Source: Marivita sp003149565 (lineage in GTDB: Bacteria > Pseudomonadota > Alphaproteobacteria > Rhodobacterales > Rhodobacteraceae). Taken from it: DNA of 64,000 nucleotides. Of this stretch, positions 17,379 through 24,918 are shown piece after piece; the stretch's first letter is position 1, and every line of letters begins with the position of its first letter. The notes under the pieces are model-generated. The model worked only from the letters and a program-made list of their open reading frames with translations, ran no database searches and was not told the DNA's origin. The stretch is taken from NCBI RefSeq assembly GCF_965216415.1, contig NZ_CBDCFU010000002.1. One strand, written 5' to 3'. The translations under genes were made by a program, and so were the position numbers.

Positions 17379-18938
17379 ATGGCTGAGGCTATCACACGCA
17401 AACGTCGGAGTGGGGGAAGGTCCGGTCATGCCGTACGTCGGGGCACGTCCGTGATCGAGCAGCTGCCCTGGACGCTTCCTGTCAACATTGATCGTCCGAC
17501 CGAGCCGCTGACCGAAGAAGGCGTGGCCCGCATTCACGATGCGGCAATGGTGATTCTGGAAGAGATCGGCATCGAATTCCTGAACCCGAAAGCAGTGCAA
17601 ATTCTGAAGAATGCAGGCTGTACGGTTGTCGGAGAAAACGTACGGATGGGCCGCGATTTCGTCATGGAATGGGTCCGCAAGGCACCTCGGTCATTTTCCA
17701 TCACGCCGCGCAATCCTGACCGACAGATTGTGATCGGAGATGGGCATATCCTGTTCGGCAACGTGTCCTCTCCGCCCAATTACTGGGACATGGAAGTTGG
17801 CCGCAAAGTACCTGGCACTCGTGAGATGTGCCGCAACTTTCTCAAGCTTTCTCAGTATTTTAACTGCATCCACTTTGTCGGGGGTTATCCGGTTGAACCT
17901 GTCGATATTCATGCGAGCGTGCGCCACCTTGATGTGCTTTACGACAAACTGACGCTGACCGACAAAGTTGCACACGCATACTCGCTGGGCCAGGAGCGTG
18001 TCGAAGACGTCATGGAGATGGTGCGCATCGCGGGCGGACTGACGCATCAAGAGTTCGACGCCAGCCCGCGAATGTACACGAATATCAATTCCACCTCGCC
18101 ACTCAAGCACGACCATCCGATGCTAGACGGTTGGATGCGATGTGCCACACGCGGTCAGGGATGTATCGTAACGCCCTTCACGTTGGCGGGGGCAATGGCC
18201 CCGGTGACAATGGCAGGCGCGGTGGCGCAGTCTCTGGCCGAAGGTCTGAGCGCGATCGTACTTGCGCAGATCATTCGTCCGGGCGCCCCCTGCGCAATCG
18301 GAACATTCACGTCGAACGTTGATATGAAATCTGGAGCACCTGCCTTTGGGACCCCGGAATACATGCGGGCGACCCAAATGACCGGGCAAATGGCGCGGTT
18401 CTATGGATTGCCCATGCGTTCTTCTGGCGTTTGTGCCGCCAATGTCCCGGACGGACAGGCCGTGTGGGAGACCGAACATAGTCTTTGGGCAGCGATCCAA
18501 TCGGGGACGAACCTCGTTTACCATGCGGCTGGTTGGCTTGAAGGTGGGTTAATCGCCAGCCCTGAAAAGTTCGTGATGGATTGCGAAGTGATTCAGCAGT
18601 TAATCCGTTATTTGGATCCCGCGATCTGCGATGTCAGCGACGACGGCTTGGGGCTGGAAGCAATCCGAGAAGTTGGCAGCAACGGTCACTTCTTCGGGAC
18701 CAAGCACACCCAGGAGCGATATACGACGGCGTTTTATCAGCCGTTCCTCTCGGATTGGAAGAATTTCGAAGCGTGGGAAGCCGCAGGCAGTGTGTGGACG
18801 GCCGAGCGTGCACATGTGATCTACAAAGCGATTCTTGAAGAGTTTCAGGCACCGCCGATGGATGCTGCAATTCAGGAAGAACTTTCCGCCTTTGTTGACC
18901 GTCGAAAAGCCGAAGGCGGTGCGCCGACGGATTTTTAA
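17379..18938 (+). CDS. MttB-superfamily methyltransferase (no pyrrolysine)
   Basis: 519 residues of the trimethylamine-methyltransferase superfamily (COG5598 type). It begins MAEAITRKRRSGGRSGHAVR after a strong AGGAGA site. There is no in-frame amber codon, so it belongs to the non-pyrrolysine group that includes glycine-betaine methyltransferase MtgB. In such systems the methyl group passes to a corrinoid protein. No corrinoid-protein or reactivation gene lies nearby, so the partner must be encoded elsewhere. Candidate substrates are quaternary amines such as glycine betaine or carnitine. Confidence 0.87.
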   Translation: MAEAITRKRRSGGRSGHAVRRGTSVIEQLPWTLPVNIDRPTEPLTEEGVARIHDAAMVILEEIGIEFLNPKAVQILKNAGCTVVGENVRMGRDFVMEWVRKAPRSFSITPRNPDRQIVIGDGHILFGNVSSPPNYWDMEVGRKVPGTREMCRNFLKLSQYFNCIHFVGGYPVEPVDIHASVRHLDVLYDKLTLTDKVAHAYSLGQERVEDVMEMVRIAGGLTHQEFDASPRMYTNINSTSPLKHDHPMLDGWMRCATRGQGCIVTPFTLAGAMAPVTMAGAVAQSLAEGLSAIVLAQIIRPGAPCAIGTFTSNVDMKSGAPAFGTPEYMRATQMTGQMARFYGLPMRSSGVCAANVPDGQAVWETEHSLWAAIQSGTNLVYHAAGWLEGGLIASPEKFVMDCEVIQQLIRYLDPAICDVSDDGLGLEAIREVGSNGHFFGTKHTQERYTTAFYQPFLSDWKNFEAWEAAGSVWTAERAHVIYKAILEEFQAPPMDAAIQEELSAFVDRRKAEGGAPTDF

Positions 18939-19006
18939 ACCATCACCAGTTTGCCGTTTCTTAAGACCAGCCTGCAATGGTGTGCGCCGAACAAAAGGCG
19001 CTTGCC

Positions 19007-19606
19007 ATGCATGGTCTCATCTTTCGTACTCTTGAAGCGTTTGTATCCGACACATTCGGCCCATCGTGCTGGGGCAGGGCGGTCGCGGTATCCGGTCAGC
19101 CGGTGACGTCTTTCGAAGCGATGCTGCAATACGACAAGGCGCACCTCCCAAAACTTTTGCACGCGTGTGCAGAGGTTCTGGACCGACCCCAATCCGAAAT
19201 TCTCGAAGATCTGGGGACCTACCTGATTACCCGCCAAAACCATGCATCGGTGCGACGCCTGTTAAGGTTTGGCGGCCAGACGTTTTCGGACCTTCTGCAT
19301 GCGCTTGACGATCTGCCTGACCGCACCCGAATGGTCGTGCCGGGATTGGAGCTGCCGCAGATCAGTGTTCGCGAACCTGTACCACGACGCTTCACGGTCC
19401 AATGTACTGGTGATCCGCACGGGTTCGGACATGTTTTGGTCGGCCTCTTGCGCGCAATGGCGGACGACTATGGAACGCTCGCCTTGCTGGCTCATCTAGG
19501 CGACCGGGACCGGGCTGAGGTGATTGATGTGACCGTCGTCGAAACGGCGTTCGCGGATGATCGCGGCTTTTCGCTGGCCGACGCTGAATTGGTCGGAAAA
19601 TCATGA
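19007..19606 (+). CDS. H-NOX-fold sensor lacking the heme ligand
   Basis: 199 residues matching H-NOX domains along most of their length, from MHGLIFRTLEAFVSDTFG through the C-terminal subdomain. The conserved LDxLHD segment that carries the proximal heme histidine reads LDDLPDRTRM here, with Pro104 at the histidine position. The heme-propionate motif YxSxR reads CTGDP (residues 133-137), losing all three key residues. Heme-dependent NO or O2 sensing in the usual way is therefore unlikely. It overlaps the HNOBA-GGDEF cyclase by four bases (ATGA), so it is its probable partner. The start is the ATG at 19007, after AAAAGG. Confidence 0.85.
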   Translation: MHGLIFRTLEAFVSDTFGPSCWGRAVAVSGQPVTSFEAMLQYDKAHLPKLLHACAEVLDRPQSEILEDLGTYLITRQNHASVRRLLRFGGQTFSDLLHALDDLPDRTRMVVPGLELPQISVREPVPRRFTVQCTGDPHGFGHVLVGLLRAMADDYGTLALLAHLGDRDRAEVIDVTVVETAFADDRGFSLADAELVGKS

Positions 19607-20622
19607 TCTCAGCCTGCGATTTGTTACTGGCGCTCAGGCCCATGCATGTTTGCATTTCGCCAACCGGCCACATTCGGCAGGCCGGAAAAAGTTTTTCCAA
19701 ACTTGTATGTGTCGATCCCACAGGGTGTCGATTTCTAGAAGTGTTCGAAGTGATGCGGCCAACAAGGCCGTCGACCATGACAAATTTGCGAAGCCTGGTT
19801 GGCCAGGTGCTGCGCTTAAGGCTTCGATCTGAACCTAAACTTATCCTTCGCGGTCTGGTGATCGACGATCAAGCCCATGGCGTCATCCTCGACTTATCTT
19901 TCGGCATCGCCGTTGTGGATGCGGTGCAGCGCTTTGGACTGACGGCACAGGATTTTGCGCCAAGTGACCTGGTGATGGAACTTCTTTTCCTGCAAGAGGC
20001 GAAATCCAGCGCGATGGCCGCGTCCTTCAGCTTGAACGCTCGTCTGAACGGGGCCCGCCTCGCAGCCGAAACGGCAGCATTGACCGACGGCTTGACTGGC
20101 CTGCACAATCGTCGGGCTCTGGATGCGGCTTTGGATCAATTAGGACAATCCGATACCGAATACGCCGTTCTGCAGATGGACCTGGACCGTTTCAAGCAGG
20201 TCAACGACAGTTTGGGTCACGCCGTCGGTGACGAGGTTCTTAAACGCGTTGCCGCAATCATGCGCAGTCATACCCGACAGGAGGATCTTCTGATCCGATC
20301 CGGAGGCGATGAATTCATCATCCTGTGCCCAGGGCTAACCAACCGGGCGCGCCTTGCCGAACTCGCCGCTTCATTGATCAGCGACATCTCGGAGCCGCTC
20401 CCAATTGCCCCCCACTCAATCACAATCGGTGCAAGTATCGGCGTGATGGTCACGCGCGATACAGCTCCTATTTTGCCTGCGGAGATGGTGGAACGCGCGG
20501 ATATCGCACTCTACGCAGCAAAGCGAAAAGGCCGCGGGCGGCATCTTTTCTGGGCACCGAAGATGGGAACCGATCTGGCAGTTCTCGACCTTTCGAAAGC
20601 TGCATCCCAAGACCAGGCGTGA
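19603..20622 (+). CDS. HNOBA-GGDEF diguanylate cyclase
   Basis: 339 residues. The N-terminal 150 residues match the H-NOX-associated (HNOBA) domain, e.g. FEVMRPTRPSTMTNLRSLVG, followed by a short helical linker and a GGDEF domain with catalytic RSGGDEF and an I-site RQED nine residues upstream. It should synthesise c-di-GMP under control of the H-NOX partner; similar HNOX/cyclase pairs control biofilm formation in roseobacters and Shewanella. The unusual heme-less partner makes the input signal unclear. Cytoplasmic. Confidence 0.88.
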   Translation: MISACDLLLALRPMHVCISPTGHIRQAGKSFSKLVCVDPTGCRFLEVFEVMRPTRPSTMTNLRSLVGQVLRLRLRSEPKLILRGLVIDDQAHGVILDLSFGIAVVDAVQRFGLTAQDFAPSDLVMELLFLQEAKSSAMAASFSLNARLNGARLAAETAALTDGLTGLHNRRALDAALDQLGQSDTEYAVLQMDLDRFKQVNDSLGHAVGDEVLKRVAAIMRSHTRQEDLLIRSGGDEFIILCPGLTNRARLAELAASLISDISEPLPIAPHSITIGASIGVMVTRDTAPILPAEMVERADIALYAAKRKGRGRHLFWAPKMGTDLAVLDLSKAASQDQA

Positions 20623-20663
20623 ACGCGCTTGAAAACGCCAGATGTCTCGCGCAAGACTTTCGA

Positions 20664-22022
20664 ATGGGTATTCTGCGTCGTCTTGTTTTTGTTGTTGGCC
20701 TGTTCGTCATTGGCACAGGTCCAGTTCCGCTGTCTGCGCAAACCGCTGAGCAACCGACAGGTACGATTGCTGTTTCTGACAGTGCCGAACAGGACGCGGC
20801 CATTGCGACCCGGATCCGCGAAATCCTGATGGAACTTGACGGGTATGACGATGTGACTGTCACCGTAAATTCGGGAATTGTCACACTTCGAGGTACGGCA
20901 CTGGATGGGGCGGCCCTCGAACGTTTGAATGAGATCGCCGGCCGAGTTGAAGGTGTGGTTACCATCGAAAACCGGGTTCAGGAAACCACGGATGTGGCGC
21001 GGCGGCTCGATCCGGCACTGGAACGGTTTTTTGCGAGGTTCGAGCAGTTCATCAACTATCTGCCGCTTCTCGCCATCGCGGTGGCGGCATTCACATTCGT
21101 AGTGATGATTGGCTTTGTGATCGCCCGGCTCAAACGGCCTTGGGACCGATTGGCTCCAAATGCCTTTATCGCCGACATCTACCGTCAGGTTATTCGCATT
21201 GCTTTTATCCTGGGCGGACTTGTCATCGCCCTCGACATTGTGGGGGCAACCGCGCTTTTGTCGACCATTCTCGGCGCTGCGGGAATCATCGGTCTTGCCA
21301 TAGGTTTCGCCGTTCGGGACACCGTCGAAAACTTCATTGCCTCGATCATGCTGTCGATTCGCCAACCGTTTCGCCCTAATGATCAGGTCGAGATTGAGGG
21401 TGACATTGGCAAGGTGATCCGCCTCACCAGTCGGGCTACCATCCTTCTGAGTTTTGACGGAAATCACATCCGTATCCCGAATGCGACCGTCTTCAAAAGT
21501 CGTATTGTAAACTATTCCCGCAACGATGAACGCCGTTTTCTGATCAGCCTTGGTGTCGCCTATGACACCGATCTGGCGCGCGCGCAGGATCTGGCACTTC
21601 AAACAATCACAACTTTGCCTTTTGTGATCGACGAACCTGCCCCGGCGGTCTGGATCGAGGAATTGGGAGACAGCGCCATCATACTGAATGTGGCCGGATG
21701 GATCCGGCAGCATGAGACCAGCTATCTCAAGGCCCGAAGCGAAGCCTGGCGCCTGTGCATCGCTGCCTTCGATCACGCCGGAATCGTCATGCCAGAGACA
21801 ACCCTCCGTGTTGTTGGCATTGGCGAGTCTGACGGTGCGGTGCCAAAAGCCTCAGAGACCAAGCAACCTCGCCCGTCGAATGCCGCGGCCGTCGCCGCCG
21901 CAACCGCAACTGTTGGCGACACCGAGGCCGCGATGGATAAAGAGCTTGAACGGATTGTTGCGTCGGAACGCGCAGAAAAAGGTGGAGATGATCTTTTGGA
22001 GAAGGACGCTCCGGAAGAGTAG
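20664..22022 (+). CDS. Mechanosensitive channel, BON-MscS fusion
   Basis: 452 residues. A signal peptide (MGILRRLVFVVGLFVIGTG, cleavage near LSA) is followed by a BON domain (about 45-108, GYDDVTVTVNSGIVTLRGTA), which usually binds membranes or lipids. Three transmembrane helices come next, with the MscS pore helix (TILGAAGIIGLAIGFAVRDT) and the beta domain PFRPNDQVEIEGDIGKVIRL. The tail is Ala/Glu-rich. It probably opens under hypo-osmotic stress. The ATG at 20664 is preferred because longer readings overlap the cyclase gene out of frame. The ribosome site is weak. Confidence 0.87.
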   Translation: MGILRRLVFVVGLFVIGTGPVPLSAQTAEQPTGTIAVSDSAEQDAAIATRIREILMELDGYDDVTVTVNSGIVTLRGTALDGAALERLNEIAGRVEGVVTIENRVQETTDVARRLDPALERFFARFEQFINYLPLLAIAVAAFTFVVMIGFVIARLKRPWDRLAPNAFIADIYRQVIRIAFILGGLVIALDIVGATALLSTILGAAGIIGLAIGFAVRDTVENFIASIMLSIRQPFRPNDQVEIEGDIGKVIRLTSRATILLSFDGNHIRIPNATVFKSRIVNYSRNDERRFLISLGVAYDTDLARAQDLALQTITTLPFVIDEPAPAVWIEELGDSAIILNVAGWIRQHETSYLKARSEAWRLCIAAFDHAGIVMPETTLRVVGIGESDGAVPKASETKQPRPSNAAAVAAATATVGDTEAAMDKELERIVASERAEKGGDDLLEKDAPEE

Positions 22023-22085
22023 GAAATTTTTCGAATTCCGGGTCTTGATCCCGTTCACAGAGCGGCGTAAGTACGCCCGCACGGT

Positions 22086-22160
22086 TGGGGTGTAGCCAAG
22101 TGGTAAGGCAACGGTTTTTGGTACCGCGTACCGTAGGTTCGAATCCTACCACCCCAGCCA
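22086..22160 (+). tRNA. tRNA-Gln (anticodon TTG)
   Basis: Complete cloverleaf of 75 bases including the encoded CCA. The acceptor arms TGGGGTG (22086-22092) and CACCCCA (22150-22156) pair fully, the T-loop TTCGAAT is standard, and the anticodon loop TTTTGGT gives anticodon TTG. The first anticodon-stem pair is A-C, a mild irregularity. A structured non-coding region follows directly. Confidence 0.95.
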
Positions 22161-22194
22161 GTTCTTCCTGACATCAGCAACTTACACCTCCCTC

Positions 22195-22400
22195 AGACCT
22201 TCCGGGCCAGTTAACGCCCCTCTCTTCGGGAGGTATTCTGGTGGGTTAGAGGTCTCCTAGGAATTTGGTATTGGTAATGTAAGGCGGCCGAGTCCCGCCA
22301 CTAAGGGCTTTGATGATGGGACCGTCCTCCTTTGTGGATCATCGCCGCCCCACCTTGGCACATTGATGCCAACGGGGGGCGGTCTTATCATCAAAGCTCT
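22195..22400 (+). ncRNA. Candidate structured RNA downstream of tRNA-Gln
   Basis: No open frame is convincing here. A 24-pair stem joins 22307-22330 to 22374-22397; every position pairs on the plus strand if four G-U wobbles are allowed. The same wobbles would be mismatches on the minus strand, so a plus-strand RNA is favoured. Inside lies a small hairpin TTGGCA-CATTGA-TGCCAA (22355-22372). Upstream are GGCGG/CCGCC (22283-22299) and AGACCT (22195-22200) with AGGTCT (22250-22255), enclosing a CTTCGG loop. It does not match tmRNA, RNase P or the SRP RNA tip. It could also be a 3' end shared with the convergent gene. Confidence 0.5.
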
Positions 22401-22408
22401 GTCAGCCG

Positions 22409-22675
22409 TCAGTCATCGTCTTTTGTGGTGTCGGATTGCTGGCTCAGAATGAACTCACAGACGCCAATGGTATGACTGTTTTGATTCTGCGCGAGGGCCC
22501 GGGTTGGGACAAGATGCCCGTCACCGGAGCCGAACTTGACCGGAAGCAAGACCATTTGGACATCAGGGGCTTGTATTTTGCGATCTTGCTTGCACGCAGG
22601 CGCCGCGTGGGCGGGTGAAAGAACACTGAGGATGGCAAAGCAGGCGATGGCTGAAACTGTGGGCAGGTGCTGCAT
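22409..22675 (-). CDS. Small secreted protein of unknown function
   Basis: 88 residues. A clear signal peptide (MQHLPTVSAIACFAILSVL, cleavage after AHA) precedes a mature part of about 60 residues with two cysteines and no recognised domain. The ATG at 22673-22675 follows GGGAGA. The upstream region carries an AraC-type direct-repeat operator identical in spacing to the one before the HAD-like gene, so both belong to one regulon. Role unknown; periplasmic location is predicted. Confidence 0.7.
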   Translation of the reverse strand: MQHLPTVSAIACFAILSVLSPAHAAPACKQDRKIQAPDVQMVLLPVKFGSGDGHLVPTRALAQNQNSHTIGVCEFILSQQSDTTKDDD

Positions 22676-22684
22676 TGGAGTCTC

Positions 22685-22773
22685 CCTTGGTTGAAGCTTT
22701 GAACAAGGGATAGGCCATGGTGCATTCAGGGTATTGACCGTTCGAGCCACGCTATTGACCGAAGCTGCCAAAG
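22685..22773 (-). promoter_or_regulatory. AraC-type promoter 1 with 21-bp-spaced direct repeats
   Basis: On the plus strand TATTGAC occurs at 22732-22738 and 22753-22759 (21 bases apart, two helical turns), followed by GCCAAAG at 22767-22773. Nearer the gene lie GGGATA (22707-22712, reads TATCCC in gene sense, possible -10) and an imperfect dyad CCTTGG/CAAGG (22685-22708). The same elements with identical spacing precede the HAD-like gene at 24592-24681. Confidence 0.65.
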
Positions 22774-22803
22774 AACATTTGCCGTGACCCGCCTGACGAT
22801 GCC

Positions 22804-23700
22804 TTAATCTTGTTTGATATGGCCGCGCGTCAAATTTCTTAAGGGGGCCCATGCCAGCAACAACAACGTTGGAAGAGCGGTCCCGAGCCAGACAACGCTG
22901 TAAAGCGCTGCTGGAATGGCGAACGCGTTGAAGGTGGGCCCATTCGCGACGAGCAACCCCGCGATGGCCAGAGCCAAAGCTCCGTTCTGAACGCCTGTCT
23001 CAACTGCGATTGTCTTTGCTTCTCTGTCGGAGGCTTTCAAAATGCGGGACACGGTGAAACCAAGGATTGAGACGGATGCGACCAAAGCGAACAATCCAAG
23101 GCCCAACTGCGCGATATTGTCTTCAACCACTCGCCAGTTCGAAATAACGGCTCCTGCGATGACCACCACGAACAGCAAGATCGCAAGCTTTGCCAGTGCC
23201 GGCGCAAATCTCGCCGTCCAAGTTGGTAGCGAAGCTCGAAACACGATGCCAAGCGCAATCGGTAGTGCGGTCAAAAGGAAAGCAGTGATCGCAGTTGACG
23301 AAATATCAATGGCTGGTGCCGACGTGCCCATGAAATGAGTCACTGCGAATGCAAGAACGACTGGTATCGTCACGGCGCACGTCAGGCTGAACGTTGCTGT
23401 CAGCGTCACTGACAAGGCAACATCCCAGTTGGCCAGTTTCGTGATGATATTACTCGCAGCCCCGCCCGGACAGGCGGCGAGGATCATTATGCCGACGGCG
23501 GTTTCCGCAGTGAAACCGAAGGCAAGAATAATCACGTAGCCTATCAGTGGAAGCAGAAAAATCTGGTTGAGCGCGCCGATGCAGAATGCCCGCGGACGCC
23601 GCGCAATCCGTTGAAAATCCTTCGGCGTGAGCCCAAGCCCCAAGCTGAACATGATGATCATGACCGTAACAGGCAGAAAGGTCGCAACGAATACGTCCAT
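22804..23700 (-). CDS. Bile acid:sodium symporter family (BASS) transporter
   Basis: 298-residue membrane protein with nine or ten helices in two inverted repeats. Family hallmarks include ILAACPGGAASNIITKLAN near residues 75-95 and ETGVQNGALALAIAGLL near 235-250, which form the crossing helices and Na+ sites. BASS proteins import organic anions such as bile acids, pantoate or 2-keto acids with Na+. I prefer the ATG at 23698-23700, although a GTG two codons earlier is possible. It lies 87 bases after the HAD-like gene on the same strand and is probably part of the AraC-controlled unit. Confidence 0.87.
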   Translation of the reverse strand: MDVFVATFLPVTVMIIMFSLGLGLTPKDFQRIARRPRAFCIGALNQIFLLPLIGYVIILAFGFTAETAVGIMILAACPGGAASNIITKLANWDVALSVTLTATFSLTCAVTIPVVLAFAVTHFMGTSAPAIDISSTAITAFLLTALPIALGIVFRASLPTWTARFAPALAKLAILLFVVVIAGAVISNWRVVEDNIAQLGLGLFALVASVSILGFTVSRILKASDREAKTIAVETGVQNGALALAIAGLLVANGPTFNAFAIPAALYSVVWLGTALPTLLLLAWAPLRNLTRGHIKQD

Positions 23701-23787
23701 CTCCACCCCACCGCTCCAGCTGATCCAAATGCTGGGCAGAGCTTATGCGACGGTGACGTATTTGACGAGACCTGTCCTTCGCGAAGA

Positions 23788-24492
23788 CTACGCGGCCGGC
23801 GGTCGTAAGAGTGGATTGTTCAAAGTGGGAAGGACAAAGGCCGGTGGCACGTTTCCCCTGGCGGTTGAATTTGCGACGCGCATACGGGATTGTACGGCGG
23901 TCTTGGGGACACTGTCGGCTGGCGGCACTTCCGTCACAAAGCGCGGATGCATGCCGAGTGCCTCGGCCGCATCGAAGTCTCTTCGGTGAGCAACCAGAAC
24001 CTCGACATCGTCGTGCCCGACATCAAGAGACGCCGCGGTTGCAGAGAGCCCAGTCGCGGTGCTTTGCAACTCTGCGGGATCGGCGGGCACGGTAAGCGTC
24101 CCGAGTGAAGTGGCGTGGGTCAACAAGGCCGAAGACCTGATCAGGTTCGTGGTCAGCATCGGGTACTCCGACAGGAACCCTCGCGGCCGCGCATATCCAG
24201 AGGAGTCCAACAAAGCAGAGAACGCGCTTTGTCGGGCGGAGAGGGAGGCGCTCCAAATCTGGTCGTTTAGGGCTTCCAGATAGCTGTCGATCAACTCGCG
24301 ACGCTGTTCCGGCGTTCCTGCCAAGCGATTTAGAAATGTCAATACAGGGGTCTCCTTGAGGAGCCTCGTGTGGTCTTGATCGGTCAGAATGCCCGGTATC
24401 CCGTGGATTTCACATGCATGGTTGCACGCCATACGTTCGAGGCGAGACAGATCGCATAAGGCGTGGACGGAACAAATGATAAGAGCTTTCAT
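23788..24492 (-). CDS. HAD-like protein without the catalytic DxDGT motif
   Basis: 234 residues. The first strand and helix MKALIICSVHALCDLSRLER align with a HAD motif I (ALIFDVDGTLxD), but the DxDGT residues are replaced by CSVHA. Late in the protein, EVLVAHRRDFDAAEALGMHP resembles the motif IV region of type II haloacid dehalogenases. It is probably a HAD-fold protein without phosphatase or dehalogenase activity, though divergence is high and the assignment is tentative. The ATG overlaps the stop of a 30-codon upstream ORF (ATGA). Confidence 0.5.
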   Translation of the reverse strand: MKALIICSVHALCDLSRLERMACNHACEIHGIPGILTDQDHTRLLKETPVLTFLNRLAGTPEQRRELIDSYLEALNDQIWSASLSARQSAFSALLDSSGYARPRGFLSEYPMLTTNLIRSSALLTHATSLGTLTVPADPAELQSTATGLSATAASLDVGHDDVEVLVAHRRDFDAAEALGMHPRFVTEVPPADSVPKTAVQSRMRVANSTARGNVPPAFVLPTLNNPLLRPPAA

Positions 24493-24581
24493 GACGACCA
24501 CCGATCGTGCACACGAAAAGAAACTGCCCGACCGAAGCCACATGGCCCGGAGCTAAAAATTCCCAAAACTTTGTTCTGCAT
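24489..24581 (-). CDS. Short leader ORF (30 codons) coupled to the HAD-like gene
   Basis: The first ATG after the conserved promoter (24579-24581) has an ideal AAGGAG ribosome site eight bases upstream and reads MQNKVLGIFSSGPCGFGRAV before ending in a TGA that overlaps the next ATG. The HAD-like gene itself has no good ribosome site, so it may be translated by re-initiation. It could be a true leader peptide or the frameshifted start of a once longer protein. Confidence 0.4.
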   Translation of the reverse strand: MQNKVLGIFSSGPCGFGRAVSFRVHDRWSS

Positions 24582-24591
24582 GGATCATACT

Positions 24592-24681
24592 CCTTGGTTT
24601 CGAATTTCGACCAAGGGATAGCGGTTCAGTCAGCCGGGATATTGACAGCTCTTGCCAGTCTCTTGACCCCAGCGGCCAAAG
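24592..24681 (-). promoter_or_regulatory. AraC-type promoter 2, matching promoter 1
   Basis: CCTTGG (24592-24597) and CCAAGG (24611-24616) form a dyad, followed by GGGATA (24615-24620), TATTGAC (24640-24646), TCTTGAC (24661-24667) and GCCAAAG (24675-24681). Distances between GGGATA, the two repeats and GCCAAAG (25, 21 and 14) equal those of promoter 1 exactly. It lies immediately beyond the 3' end of the araC-type gene and points to the HAD-like gene. Confidence 0.65.
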
Positions 24682-24877
24682 GCTCGCTAATTCAGCAGTG
24701 ATTTACGGTAATTTGCGGGCGTCTGGTTTGTCCAGCGCTTGAACGCGCGGTTGAATGCACTTTGTTCTGAAAACCCCGTAAGGAAAGCGATTTCGGAGAA
24801 CGGGCAGTTTTCGTCGCGAAGCATCCCGAGCGCTATCTCGCGTCGCGTCTCTTCTGCCAGCGTTTGGAAACTCACAC

Positions 24878-24904
24878 TGAAGTGCCCCGGGTTTACCGGA
24901 GGGT
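24878..24904. repeat. IS3 left terminal inverted repeat
   Basis: Starts TGAAGTGCCCCGGG and matches the right end with a single T/C difference at position 6. Confidence 0.9.
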
Positions 24905-24918
24905 TTTTTATTCAAAAC

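Noticed and set aside
22195..22400. tmRNA, RNase P RNA or SRP RNA
   Set aside because: No tag-coding sequence, no RNase P core motifs and no SRP tip motif were found.
22086..22400. Integration site at tRNA-Gln
   Set aside because: No integrase gene and no repeat of the tRNA 3' end were found in the window.
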